In this document: piece after piece, positions 1-8,681 of the stretch
Layout: each line of letters opens with the position of its first letter
How positions within the stretch are numbered: position 1 is the stretch's first letter
NCBI RefSeq assembly: GCF_030704685.1
Contig: NZ_JAUZDX010000010.1
Coordinates: 1 to 64,000, forward strand
Length of the DNA stretch: 64,000 bases
Direction of reading: 5' to 3'
Origin: Acidovorax sp. A1169
GTDB taxonomy: Bacteria; Pseudomonadota; Gammaproteobacteria; Burkholderiales; Burkholderiaceae_C
Position numbers and translations under genes: made by a program
The notes under the pieces: generated by a model
Told to the model about the DNA's origin: nothing
The model's input: only the letters and a program-made list of their open reading frames with translations
The model's database searches: none

Positions 1-1
1 G

Positions 2-85
2 CGAGGCCTGCATACGGTGCAGGCCGAGTGGAAGCTCGTGTGCATGGCGCTGAACCTGCGGCGAATGGCGGTGATGACCGTGTAA
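2..85 (+). mobile_element. 3' end of a transposase (IS1182-type), cut by window edge
   Basis: The open frame from base 2 reads RGLHTVQAEWKLVCMALNLR and ends at TAA (83-85). The HTVQAEWKLVC..ALNL.RM ending is the typical C-terminus of IS1182-family DDE transposases. Only 27 residues are inside the window, so whether the element is intact cannot be judged. No clear terminal inverted repeat was found just downstream. Confidence 0.7.
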
Positions 86-418
86 AAAGCCCGCAGCTGC
101 GGTCACAAACGTCCCACCGGGCTCTGATCCAGGTCGTGCCAGGGCTTGATGCGCATCCACCACACCCGCAAACCGCCACAAGCCCGGCCGACCGCAACCC
201 GCGCCGTTCAGCGGACCGCAAAAGGCGGGCGCCCAACTTCTGCCGCGCAGACTCCTAGCCCACTGCCCGAACTGTTCCTCAGCGATGGTTTAGCAGGCCA
301 TGTGCTGCCCTCTGCTCGCGCGGCCGAACTCGATGTCCACGGTGCCGAACTGGCTGTTCAGGAGAGCCGAAATACGCACGCTGCAACCCAGACGAACTTT
401 GCCATATAAGATTCAACG
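86..418. other. Intergenic stretch, probable insertion-sequence end, no gene seen
   Basis: This stretch follows the transposase stop and precedes the DUF427 gene. Short open frames are present, but none has a ribosome-binding site or resembles a family I know. The right end of the insertion sequence should lie here, but no inverted repeat could be matched without the left end. Confidence 0.4.
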
Positions 419-976
419 ATGACTGGCCACCATCCCGACCTGATTGCACGAGTCCGCGCTCAATGGCGCTGGCGAGGAACGGACCGTCCGCCGTTTGCTG
501 TCATTCCCTCACATGGACAAATATCAGTGTGGGATTTCCCACGCCCACCAGAGCTTGTTCGTGAACTGCGCGAGGTCGTTGTACTTTGGGGAGATCTGGA
601 AGTGGCTCGAACGCGCGCTGCTTGGGCAGTAAGAGAGACTGCACACCCTCCAACTTTCTACCTGCCTTTTGCTGATGTTCAGCGGTCGTTGTTACGTCCG
701 GTAGGCGCTGGCTCCTTTTGCGAATGGAAAGGCCCTGCGCAATATTGGGATTTAGTCGATGGAGCACATTGCTTGGCGCAGGTAGCTTGGAGCTACCCCC
801 AACCCTTGGCAGGAGCAGAGCCGCTGGCTGAATGCCTCGCTTTTTACGCTCACGATCTCATTTGCACAGTGGGCGGCGCCAAGGTTATTGCGCAATCTGG
901 AGGTTTTTATGGCGGATGGATCACGCCAGAGTTGACCGGGCCATTCAAAGGCGATCCTGGCAGCAATGGTTGGTAG
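419..976 (+). CDS. DUF427 domain protein
   Basis: This 185-residue protein matches the DUF427 family (PF04248) along its whole length. Landmarks in order are SVWDFPRPP near residue 36, a central HPPTFYLP segment near residue 76, SFCEWKG near residue 100, AWSYPQP near residue 123, and the C-terminal GGFYGGWITPEL..PFKG.PG..GW signature. The fold is a small beta-rich domain of unknown biochemical role, so no reaction can be assigned. The gene looks complete and starts at ATG, without a strong ribosome-binding site. It stands alone between an insertion-sequence remnant and a gene-free stretch, so its context says little. Confidence 0.85.
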   Translation: MTGHHPDLIARVRAQWRWRGTDRPPFAVIPSHGQISVWDFPRPPELVRELREVVVLWGDLEVARTRAAWAVRETAHPPTFYLPFADVQRSLLRPVGAGSFCEWKGPAQYWDLVDGAHCLAQVAWSYPQPLAGAEPLAECLAFYAHDLICTVGGAKVIAQSGGFYGGWITPELTGPFKGDPGSNGW

Positions 977-1633
977 CGGGATTGACGTGCGGGTCACCGC
1001 TCGGTTGCATCCGACAAAGTCAGCATTTCAGCTGTGGACAAGCCAATACCTTCTGGAATGCGCAAGGCAGCTTTCGGGGACTGAATCCGAGTTGCTGGTG
1101 AGCTGCTATGGGCCCAAAGCTGCCTTAGCGCAGCTGACCGGAGTGACCGCTTTGCTGCGATTGCTGACATCCAAACCGTGCCATCTAAGGCGCACTATCG
1201 GGCAAGAGCTGCCGCTGGCGGTTTGAGAAAGCACTCGCCGAATGTTTGCATTCACTGGCAGCAGCAGGCCCTGAGTTCGCATGACGAGTCAAGCGCCTTA
1301 GGCTTCGCTCCATTTGCCATCCGGTCTACAGCGTCGCGTATCGCGTTTGGGCGACAGCGCGGCTCCTCTATCCGCGAGCTTCAGGTGTATCTGGTCACAA
1401 CGATGCCGAGCACTCTGCGATTAGTGCTCTGAACCAAAGCTGGGCGGGATGCGAGTCATTGCGTCGATGCCAATTCAGGTCGAATACGATTTCAGGCAAT
1501 GCGATCGGAGGCTGAAAAAACGCCAACCGGCGACCCGCCGACGCCGGGCATGCTCGTCCGCCCCTGTCAGGCTAGCCGCCTTGCGGCCACCGCTTCAGGA
1601 CGAGCGCGTCTTGCCGATAACCAGAAGGTTACG
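977..1633. other. Gene-poor stretch, possible decayed sequence
   Basis: About 650 bases have no convincing gene on either strand. Small overlapping frames (for example 966-1226 and 1178-1432, plus strand) lack ribosome-binding sites and recognisable motifs. The base composition is lower in GC than the flanking genes, as expected for decayed or horizontally acquired DNA next to an insertion sequence. Confidence 0.4.
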
Positions 1634-2224
1634 ATGAAAAGCCTCCTCGCTCTGCTGCTGGTCAGCGCCTGCTTCCAGGCGCAGTCCGCCAACCTGCCTC
1701 CCTGCGGCAAGGCGGTGCGTTTCAGTGCGGCTTGGTTCGCCGACCCGGAAGTGGACAACGCCAAATCGGCCGCCGAACTGACGAAGATCGGCGCGGGCGC
1801 CGGCCGCAGCGGTACGCAACTCGGCCACGTCGTTGTCGAGACCAAGCTGGCGGTGATGCCGCAGACAAGTTGCCAGGGCGTCGTCGTGCGGCTGGATTAC
1901 ATCAAACCGGTGCTGCGCGTGGCCAGCGAGCTCCCGCCGGGCAGCTGTGCCTATGCGCACGTGATGAAACACGAGCAGACGCATGTGCGCATTCACCGCG
2001 ACATCGCGCGCCAGTTCCGCGAGCTGGACTATCCCTGGGCCTCGGGCGGCCACAGCGCGGGCATCCTGGTCTACGCGAAACAGGAACTCGACCGCCTGAT
2101 GCAAGCCCAGGTGATGTTCGACAACCCCGAGGAATACGCCAGCAACTTCAGCGCGTGCGGTGGTGAGATCACGCGGCTGGTGAAGCCCGCGGCGTCTACC
2201 AAGTCGGGGCAGACACCGGGTTGA
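1634..2224 (+). CDS. Secreted HExxH-motif protein of unknown function
   Basis: A 196-residue protein starting at ATG 1634, chosen because an AGAAGG ribosome-binding site sits just upstream and a signal peptide (MKSLLALLLVSACFQAQSA) follows directly. A zinc-metalloprotease-like motif is visible in KHEQTHVRIHRD (HEQTH, near residue 115), so zinc binding and periplasmic or extracellular hydrolysis are possible. Cysteines at both ends (PPCGK and SACGG) may form a disulphide. I do not recognise a named family; protease activity is inferred from the motif alone. The gene appears monocistronic. Confidence 0.7.
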   Translation: MKSLLALLLVSACFQAQSANLPPCGKAVRFSAAWFADPEVDNAKSAAELTKIGAGAGRSGTQLGHVVVETKLAVMPQTSCQGVVVRLDYIKPVLRVASELPPGSCAYAHVMKHEQTHVRIHRDIARQFRELDYPWASGGHSAGILVYAKQELDRLMQAQVMFDNPEEYASNFSACGGEITRLVKPAASTKSGQTPG

Positions 2225-2529
2225 GGCAACCGCCTTCCGCGAAGGCTGATTGGTCGCGCCTTGGGCTGGACCAGACTGATGCCGACGGTCAGGCTTGCTG
2301 CCGCCGAGACCGGAGTGAGCCACCGCGCCGACCTTCGACTGCGCCACTTGTTCCGCCCCCGCACCCAACAGGCGTGTGGGTAAAGAGCCTCGCGTGGCTC
2401 ACGGGGTCGTCGGCACATGAGTCAAAAGTGGTTTACTTCTACATCGGCGCCAACACTCTGGCCGATGGCAGCCATCGTACACGCGGCAGCCACGGGCCCG
2501 TTGCGGTCTTTGCTTATGCTTGAAACCGG
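2225..2529. other. Intergenic region, nothing recognised
   Basis: It lies between the HExxH protein and the convergent small membrane protein. No open frame with a ribosome-binding site, no strong hairpin with a T-run and no repeat were seen. Confidence 0.4.
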
Positions 2530-2799
2530 TCATCTCTCAGGAAGGACTTTCCTCGCCGCCTTAAGGCTGCCCCACAGCGAAAATGGAAAGGCAACAAAAA
2601 GCACAGGCAGAACCGAAAACATGAGGACCATACCGAGCCCCATGTCGTTCGAGAGATCCTCTTGATCAGGAATGCCGTATTTGTTCCTATACCAAGCGAC
2701 AGCGAGTGCGGAGGCGCCCCAGGCGACGCCAACCTCGAGCAAGACAAAGGAAGCGATGCAAAGAAGAAGCCTAAAAGCACTTCGCAGCCAGTTTTGCAT
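2530..2799 (-). CDS. Small two-helix membrane protein
   Basis: An 89-residue protein read on the minus strand from ATG 2799, with an AGGGA-type ribosome-binding site about 6 bases upstream. It has a hydrophobic segment at about residues 10-35 and another at about residues 52-75, with a charged middle (YRNKYGIPDQEDLSND) and a basic C-terminus. It is predicted to sit in the inner membrane with two helices. The gene is AT-richer than its neighbours, which hints at acquisition. No family is recognised and the function is unknown. Confidence 0.55.
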   Translation of the reverse strand: MQNWLRSAFRLLLCIASFVLLEVGVAWGASALAVAWYRNKYGIPDQEDLSNDMGLGMVLMFSVLPVLFVAFPFSLWGSLKAARKVLPER

Positions 2800-2846
2800 T
2801 TTGTTCCCTGCCGATGATTTGGAATGTCACTTTTTCGTCCGCTTCT

Positions 2847-3005
2847 GGCCGAGGCTGTGTGAAAACGTCGATAAACGACTTTTGCAGGGGTACTCCAACC
2901 ATTGCTCGCATCGAGATAGTGCGTTGTAGGCCGTTCTGAGCGGTCGATTTCTGAGAAGACCGGGCAACACCAGGGCGAAACGCGCGTTTTCACACAGCCT
3001 CGGCC
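2847..3005. repeat. 159-bp element with perfect 21-bp terminal inverted repeats (MITE-like)
   Basis: The left arm (2847-2867) starts GGCCGAGGCTGTGTG and the right arm (2985-3005) is its exact reverse complement over 21 bases. The 117-bp interior has no start codon with a ribosome-binding site and no plausible gene. The size and perfect ends suggest a non-autonomous transposable element or a dispersed repeat. The rest of the 2800-3236 gap contains nothing else recognisable. Confidence 0.6.
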
Positions 3006-3236
3006 GATATCGGAAGTCTAGCTGCTCGCACCCGTGCCCTGCATCACCCAAGAAGGCGACTCAGCGAAGCTGACCAGATGCTCGTCGTCTGCGACCTGGG
3101 AACATCCACGAGGGCCGATCTGTGTGTCCAGTTCACGCCGACCAATCGAATTCGCACAGACTTTCCTGCAGTGACCGAAATGCGCAACTGGGGGAGGCGT
3201 TCGCAACTAGCGCCAGCGGCCGTCGGTTGAACACGT

Positions 3237-5606
3237 CTAGAAAAGGTCCTGCTGTGCCGATGTCAACGCGGCAAAGCTTTCCCCCAGCGGCTGCAAAATG
3301 GCATCGGCAATCGGCTGCAGTTGCTTGGTGAGGTAGTGACCGTAGTCGATGGGCGAATGGCGCGCTTCCAGCGGTTCCGGCCCGTTGCGGGTCATGACGT
3401 AGCGGATCCAGCCGCCGCTCTGGTACTGCTGGGGGCGGTTCATGCGGGTGTTGTACTCGTCGGCCATGCGCGCCGCGCGCACCTGCGGGGGCACGTTGGC
3501 CACATAGGCATCCAGGCGGTGGCGCAGGCGCTTGCGGTAGACGAGCAGGTCGTCCTTGTCGCCGGCCAGCGTGGCATGCGCGTAGTCGGTCACGAACTCG
3601 CGGTAGGGCGCGCCCTGGAACACGCGCGAGAGCAGCCCTTCCTGAAACTGCCGGGCCAGGGGCGTCCAGTCGCTGCGGGCCATCTCCAGGCCGCGATAGA
3701 CCATCTCCTCCTTGCCCTGGGTGTCCACGCTCAGGCCGGCGTAGCGCTTCTTGCTGCCCACGTCCGACCCGCGGATGGTGGGCATGAAGAACTTCTTGTA
3801 GTGCGTGTCGAATTCGATTTCGAGGTGGTTGTCGAGGTTCTGCTCCTCGCGCAGCCTGCGTGTCCACCAGGCGTTGATGTCCTTGACCAGCTCCGCTGCC
3901 ACGGCATGCGCCTCGGCATTGGTATGGGTGCGCCCGAGCCAGATGAAGATCGAGTCGGTGTCGCCGTAGATCGCCTGGTACCCGCGCTTCTCGACGAACT
4001 CGCGGGTGAGCTTCACCATCTCGTGGCCCCGCAGCGTGATCGCTGAAATCACCTGCGGGTTGAAGAAGCGGCATTCCGACGCCCCCAGTACCCCGGCGAA
4101 GGAGTTCATCACCAGCTTGAGCGCCTGTGACAGGGGCTCGTTCTTCGCGCGCTTGGCCTCGTCGCGCGCGCGCCAGAGGGTGGTGACGATCTCGGGCAGG
4201 CAGTGCCTGTCGCGCGAGAAGCGCGTGCCCAGCGGGCCCTGGATGAGCGGTGCCACATCGCTGGCGTGCATGCCTTCCACGTACCCCACCGGGTCGACCA
4301 GGAAGGTGCGGATGATCGAGGGGTACAGGCTCTTGTAGTCCAGCACCACCACGGAATCGTAGAAGCCCGGCTTCGAATCCATCACGTAGCCGCCGGGCGA
4401 GGACTGGCCCTCTATCTCGCCCACATTGGGCGCCACGTAGCCCAGGCGGTGCATGCGCGGCAGGTAGTGATGGCTGAACGCGGCGATGGAGCCGCCGAAG
4501 TGGTCCATCTGCAGGCCCGTGGTGTGGGCGCGCTCCATCGCAAACTGCAGCAGCCGCGTTTTCTCGAAGATGCGCAGCACCAGCTCGCAATCGCGGATGT
4601 TGTAGGTGGCCAGCGCGGGCTTGTCGTGCTGGTAGCGCCGCTCGATCTCGGCCATCTTGTCGTACTCGTCGCCGATCTCCTTGCCTTCGCCCAGCAGTTG
4701 CTGCGATACGTTCTCGAGGCTGAACGAAGCAAAGCTCCACACCGCGGCGCGCAGCGCCTCGATGCCGTCGATGACCACTCGGCCGGGCATGGGCGCGAAA
4801 AGGTAGCCCTGCTTGCCAGGGTGCGTGCGCCAGGCGATGAGCCGGCGCTCGCGGCCCAGCAGCAGGGGCGTGGCGCAGTCGTCCGCCGTCTTTTGCAGCA
4901 CGCGCAGGTCGAACTGGATCACGTTCCAGCCGATGACCACGTCCGGGTCGTTGCGGGCCACCCAGTCGTTGAGGTGGTCGATCATGGCCTTGCGGGTGGG
5001 GCAGTAGACGAGCGCAAAGCCCTCGAGCTCCGCAGGCTCGGAAGGACGCTCGTGAGGGGGCTCGCCGAGCATGTACACCACGCGCTCGGCCATGCCGTCG
5101 AGCGCAATGGAGTACAGCTCCTGGTGCTGGCTGGTCTCGATGTCCAGCGACACGACTTTCAGCGCCGGCCGGTAGTCGGGCGCAGGCGCCAGCCTGCAGT
5201 CCACGCGGGCGCCGTTCTCGGCGTGCCCGCCCTCCACCAGCACGCCGGCGGTGATGAAGCGCTCCATCAGGTAGCGCTCGTGCGGGCGCACATCGGCTTC
5301 GAGCAGCGATATGCCCAGTTGCTGGAGCGAGCGCGCCAGGCGCCCCAGCTGGCGAAAGTGCTTGGCATAGACCCCGATCACGGGCTCCTGCTGAAAGCTC
5401 TTGAGGTCCAGCGCGCGCAACTCCACGTCCGGCAGGGCCATGAGTTGGGCATCCACCGTGCCCTTGTGCTTGGCCTCGACGAAAGCCACCGAGGTTTGGC
5501 CGGTCAGCAGCACCTTCAGCGGCCCGGCGTCGGTCGCAAGCCAGTATTCGATTTCGGTGCCCGCAGGTGTGTCTCGCCAGTTGCGCGTGAGGATGAAACC
5601 CTTCAT
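3237..5606 (-). CDS. polB: DNA polymerase II (family B)
   Basis: This is a 789-residue family-B polymerase, close to the 783 residues of the E. coli enzyme. It synthesises DNA with 3'-5' proofreading and in E. coli takes part in replication restart and lesion bypass. The ExoI motif SLDIETS is at residues 153-159 (catalytic D155 and E157). NVIQFD of ExoII is near 228, polymerase motif A DYKSLYPS is at 423-430, and motif C YGDTDS is at 547-552. The start at 5606 gives MKGFILTR, matching the family's usual N-terminus; longer in-frame starts add residues without homology. It is divergent from the serine hydrolase gene. No LexA box was identified upstream. Confidence 0.95.
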   Translation of the reverse strand: MKGFILTRNWRDTPAGTEIEYWLATDAGPLKVLLTGQTSVAFVEAKHKGTVDAQLMALPDVELRALDLKSFQQEPVIGVYAKHFRQLGRLARSLQQLGISLLEADVRPHERYLMERFITAGVLVEGGHAENGARVDCRLAPAPDYRPALKVVSLDIETSQHQELYSIALDGMAERVVYMLGEPPHERPSEPAELEGFALVYCPTRKAMIDHLNDWVARNDPDVVIGWNVIQFDLRVLQKTADDCATPLLLGRERRLIAWRTHPGKQGYLFAPMPGRVVIDGIEALRAAVWSFASFSLENVSQQLLGEGKEIGDEYDKMAEIERRYQHDKPALATYNIRDCELVLRIFEKTRLLQFAMERAHTTGLQMDHFGGSIAAFSHHYLPRMHRLGYVAPNVGEIEGQSSPGGYVMDSKPGFYDSVVVLDYKSLYPSIIRTFLVDPVGYVEGMHASDVAPLIQGPLGTRFSRDRHCLPEIVTTLWRARDEAKRAKNEPLSQALKLVMNSFAGVLGASECRFFNPQVISAITLRGHEMVKLTREFVEKRGYQAIYGDTDSIFIWLGRTHTNAEAHAVAAELVKDINAWWTRRLREEQNLDNHLEIEFDTHYKKFFMPTIRGSDVGSKKRYAGLSVDTQGKEEMVYRGLEMARSDWTPLARQFQEGLLSRVFQGAPYREFVTDYAHATLAGDKDDLLVYRKRLRHRLDAYVANVPPQVRAARMADEYNTRMNRPQQYQSGGWIRYVMTRNGPEPLEARHSPIDYGHYLTKQLQPIADAILQPLGESFAALTSAQQDLF

Positions 5607-5818
5607 TTGGATGGACGCACGGGTCTTGGAACCAATCGGAAAATAGAAAGGGAGAGGGCGAGAGGGCTGGCAACGGAGCTTCCAATTCTCGCCGATGGCG
5701 GCGCGTCTGCGCAGGCGCAACGCCCATGCTGGCAGCTGCGGCAGAATGGGCCGAAACCCACCGAACTTCTGCTGCACTGGACCCTGTGGCGGCGAGGGGC
5801 GGCAACCGAGCCATTGCC

Positions 5819-6940
5819 ATGCTGAACAGACTGCGCACCACTGCCATCGCTGCCCTGGCCGCCACCACCATCGCCATGGGAAGTGCATCAGCACGCGCCG
5901 ACACCCCGGCTGCCATCGCAACGGCAGCAGCGCAGCAGGCCGGGGCGCAAGGCGTCTTCCCTGGTGCGGCCTGGAGCACGCCAGCCATCAGCGGGCAGCC
6001 GAGCGGGTGGTCGGCAGACAAGCTCAAACGGGCCGACGACTATGCCGACTCGCTGCGCTCTGACGCCTACCTCGTGGTGCACCGCGGTGTGCTGGTGCAT
6101 GCCTATGGCGACATCCGCCGGCCGATGAACCTCGCGTCGGTGCGCAAGAGCGTGCTCAGTGTCCTGTACGGCATGCACGTCAGCTCGGGCGCCATCGACC
6201 TGGACCAGAGCCTGGCGTCCCTGGGTATCACGGACAAGGGCGGGCTGTCCGACGTGGAGCAGACCGCCACCGTGCGGCAACTGCTGCAGTCGCGCTCCGG
6301 GGTCTACCACGAGGCGGCCTACGAGACGCCGGCGGCCAAGAAGCGGCGGCCGGAACGCGGCAGCCACGCACCCGGCACCTTCTGGTACTACAACAACTGG
6401 GACTTCAACACGCTGGCCACCATCTTCCAGCGCCGCACCGGCAAGGATGTTTTCGAGGCACTCAAGACCGAGCTGGCGGAACCTTTGCAGTTTGAGGATT
6501 TCCGCTACCCGCAGGACACGAAGTTCGAGTACGAGCGCAGCTCGGAGCACCCCGCCTACCTGATGTTCCTGTCTGCGCGCGACCTGGCGCGCATCGGCCT
6601 GCTGGTGAGCCGCGACGGCCAGTGGAAAGGGCGCCAGATGGTGCCGTCCGCCTGGCTGCGCGAGAGCACGACCTCGTACAGCGCCGTCTCGGGCGGCAGC
6701 GGCTATGGCTACATGTGGTGGCTGCCGTTCGTGGCATTTGCGCAATGGCGCCTTCCTGGCAACCAGCTGGTGCTGGCGGACGGGAGCGGCGGCCAGTTCA
6801 TGCTGATCGACCGGGCGCGGGACATCGTGCTCGTGCACCGGGTCGACAACAGCCGGCTTTGGTTCAAGCGCAATGCGGTGGACCTGGGGCAGTTTGCGGA
6901 GCTTGCGGCGCGCGTCATCGCCGCCGCTCCGGGGAAGTAG
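5819..6940 (+). CDS. Exported serine hydrolase (class C beta-lactamase/penicillin-binding family)
   Basis: This 373-residue protein has a signal peptide (about residues 1-27, ending ASARA) and belongs to the beta-lactamase-related serine hydrolases (PF00144). The catalytic SxxK motif is S107-V-R-K110. The second-motif tyrosine is in FWYYNN (Y190, N192). A GSGGQF segment near residue 323 replaces the KTG-type box. Such proteins act in the periplasm as peptidases or esterases on peptidoglycan or small molecules, and the substrate is not predictable here. The start at 5819 places the signal peptide directly at the N-terminus. True antibiotic hydrolysis is unlikely to be the main role, as closer relatives are annotated simply as serine hydrolases. 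Confidence 0.85.
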   Translation: MLNRLRTTAIAALAATTIAMGSASARADTPAAIATAAAQQAGAQGVFPGAAWSTPAISGQPSGWSADKLKRADDYADSLRSDAYLVVHRGVLVHAYGDIRRPMNLASVRKSVLSVLYGMHVSSGAIDLDQSLASLGITDKGGLSDVEQTATVRQLLQSRSGVYHEAAYETPAAKKRRPERGSHAPGTFWYYNNWDFNTLATIFQRRTGKDVFEALKTELAEPLQFEDFRYPQDTKFEYERSSEHPAYLMFLSARDLARIGLLVSRDGQWKGRQMVPSAWLRESTTSYSAVSGGSGYGYMWWLPFVAFAQWRLPGNQLVLADGSGGQFMLIDRARDIVLVHRVDNSRLWFKRNAVDLGQFAELAARVIAAAPGK

Positions 6941-6950
6941 GCAGCGGCCC

Positions 6951-7751
6951 TCAGGCGCCGAGCAGGTGCCGGATGATCGCCTTCTGCACCGGCAGCAGCA
7001 ACTGCTTTTGCCCGTAGCCTGCAAAGCGCGGGTAGAGCAGGGGGTCGAACGCCAGCTCGCGCCCGATGGAAAACGGCGGCGTCGGCAGCAGCACGGGGTG
7101 GCCCATGCTTTCCAGGTCGGCCAGCGTGAGAGGCCTGCCTGGCGCGTCGGCGTCGCTCGGCCAACCATCGGTGATGACGATGTCCATAGGGCCAGGGGGC
7201 TCCGATGCAAAGCGCACGCCCGGCAGCGTTTCGTCGTGCAGGCGCGCGTCGCACACGTGGTGCAGCTGCGGCAGCCCCAGCACCTGAGCCAGTTGGTGCC
7301 AGGACCGCAGCACGTTGGTGGTCGGGCCCCACAGGCAGATGCGCGCGTCCCTGATCGGCATGAGCGCACTGTCGATGTAGTTCGCATCGGCCAACACCTC
7401 GCACGGGTGCCCCGCGCCCGACATGGCGTTGATGACGGGCCTGCACGACGCCGCAGCGAACTCGGTCAGCCGCTGGTGGTTGGATTCGCGCACCACATAC
7501 AGGTCGTAGAACGGGTCGAGGTAGCCCGCCAGGTCGCAAGCGCGCTCTGCGGTCTTGAGCAGGTTGGGCAGCTCGGTGAAGGCCAGGCCCAGGTCGCGAA
7601 ACGCCTGGACGAAGGTCGTGCGCGTGCGGATGCCGTTGCCTTCGAAGGACCAGGCGACATGGCCCCGTAGCGCCTTGTCGGGCTGCCTGGCCAGGCGCCA
7701 GATCGCATCGACGCTGTCGGGGGTGAGCTCGGAGAGGGTGATGAGGTTCAT
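6951..7751 (-). CDS. Ornithine/aspartate carbamoyltransferase-fold protein with altered active-site motifs
   Basis: The 266-residue protein has the carbamoyltransferase layout. FEGNGIRTRTTF (residues 36-47) aligns with the carbamoyl-phosphate box SxRTR, and HPCEVLAD (115-122) aligns with HPTQ.LAD. VITDGWPSD (192-200) aligns with the TD.W.SMG segment, and PTPPFSIGREL (223-233) sits where ornithine enzymes have HCLP. The box serine is glycine (G40) and the HCLP cysteine is absent, so canonical ornithine carbamoylation is doubtful. The protein is also shorter than the usual 300-plus residues. It is read from ATG 7751 (MNLITLSEL) and converges on the serine hydrolase gene 10 bases away. It is probably a divergent paralogue rather than the arginine-pathway enzyme. 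Confidence 0.75.
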   Translation of the reverse strand: MNLITLSELTPDSVDAIWRLARQPDKALRGHVAWSFEGNGIRTRTTFVQAFRDLGLAFTELPNLLKTAERACDLAGYLDPFYDLYVVRESNHQRLTEFAAASCRPVINAMSGAGHPCEVLADANYIDSALMPIRDARICLWGPTTNVLRSWHQLAQVLGLPQLHHVCDARLHDETLPGVRFASEPPGPMDIVITDGWPSDADAPGRPLTLADLESMGHPVLLPTPPFSIGRELAFDPLLYPRFAGYGQKQLLLPVQKAIIRHLLGA

Positions 7752-7877
7752 GCAAAGTGGGTTGCAAAACGGGGGAATCGGCCGGTGCCGATGTGCCAGC
7801 ATCGCAGAAGTAAACCATAGCCACAGCGTTGCGCTTATCCTGCTGGCTTTGCGAGATCCATTGCGGGGGAAAACAGC

Positions 7878-8660
7878 ATGCGGTTGCTTCAGCGGGGAAT
7901 CACGGCGCTCGTTCTTGGCCTGGCCGTCGTCGCGCCATCGGTTGCCGGTGAGGCCAAGGAAAGCCACAGCGCGCGCCCCGGCCTTTTCTTCGCATGGCTG
8001 TCGCCCGATGATGGATCGGTGGTGGTGCAGTTTGACGATGCCGCCCACGTGCGGGCACTGGCGCGCCACTGCAATGCGGGCCGTGGTGTCTTTTCCACCC
8101 AGACCGGCGTGAAGTACCAGTGCAAGATGGAGGTGCCCAAGAACGCTTTGGGGCAGGAGCAATGGGATTCGGCCCAAGCCTCGGTGCAGGGCGAATCGCC
8201 CAAGTCGGACACACGGCAGTTCGGGCTTTTTTCCATGGCACCCGTGCGCGCCACCCGGTGGGCTACGCGCCGTATCTCTGCACCGGAAGTGGAGGCCATT
8301 GCGGCACTGCTGCGCTCAGACACCAAGCGGTTGGGTGCGGTGCAGCGGCAATTGAAGCTCGCCACGGCATCGGTGGTGAGCCAGCCTGGCAGCCCAACCC
8401 TGGCCATCATCGTGCCCGGGCGGGTGGTGGAGGATCGCGCCGCTTTCTACCATGCGCGCAGGCACCATGTGTTCACCAAGAACGGCAGTAGCGTTTCGTA
8501 CCTTGGCGAGGTACCCGGCAAGCCTGTCAGCTTTGCCGATATCGACCAAGCCACCCAACTGCCAGGGCTGGTGGTCAGCGAGGGTTGCGACGGGTGGTGC
8601 ATCACCCTCTGGAGTCTGGCCAGCGGGCTGCGGCAGGTGGGGCGGTTCGGGGGGCATTGA
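7878..8660 (+). CDS. Exported protein of unknown function
   Basis: The 260-residue product begins with a signal peptide (about residues 1-24, ending PSVAG). The rest is a soluble domain with four cysteines (two in HCNAG and YQCKME, two in EGCDGWC) that could form disulphides in the periplasm. No catalytic motif or named domain is recognised. The gene is divergent from the carbamoyltransferase-like gene and convergent with the Bug receptor gene, so it is probably transcribed alone. Confidence 0.7.
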   Translation: MRLLQRGITALVLGLAVVAPSVAGEAKESHSARPGLFFAWLSPDDGSVVVQFDDAAHVRALARHCNAGRGVFSTQTGVKYQCKMEVPKNALGQEQWDSAQASVQGESPKSDTRQFGLFSMAPVRATRWATRRISAPEVEAIAALLRSDTKRLGAVQRQLKLATASVVSQPGSPTLAIIVPGRVVEDRAAFYHARRHHVFTKNGSSVSYLGEVPGKPVSFADIDQATQLPGLVVSEGCDGWCITLWSLASGLRQVGRFGGH

Positions 8661-8681
8661 GGGGCGTCGAGGCTGGCGGCG

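Noticed and set aside
966..1432. Small plus-strand frames after the DUF427 gene
   Set aside because: No ribosome-binding sites, no recognisable family and mutual overlap. They are treated as decayed or non-coding.
2827..3051. A 74-codon minus-strand frame inside the 159-bp inverted-repeat element
   Set aside because: Its ends lie in or beside the repeat arms, and the sequence has no start signal. It looks like a by-product of the repeat.
3133..6027. A 964-codon minus-strand frame across polB
   Set aside because: It overlaps polB in another frame. polB carries every family-B polymerase motif, while this frame is Arg/Pro/Ala-rich without motifs.
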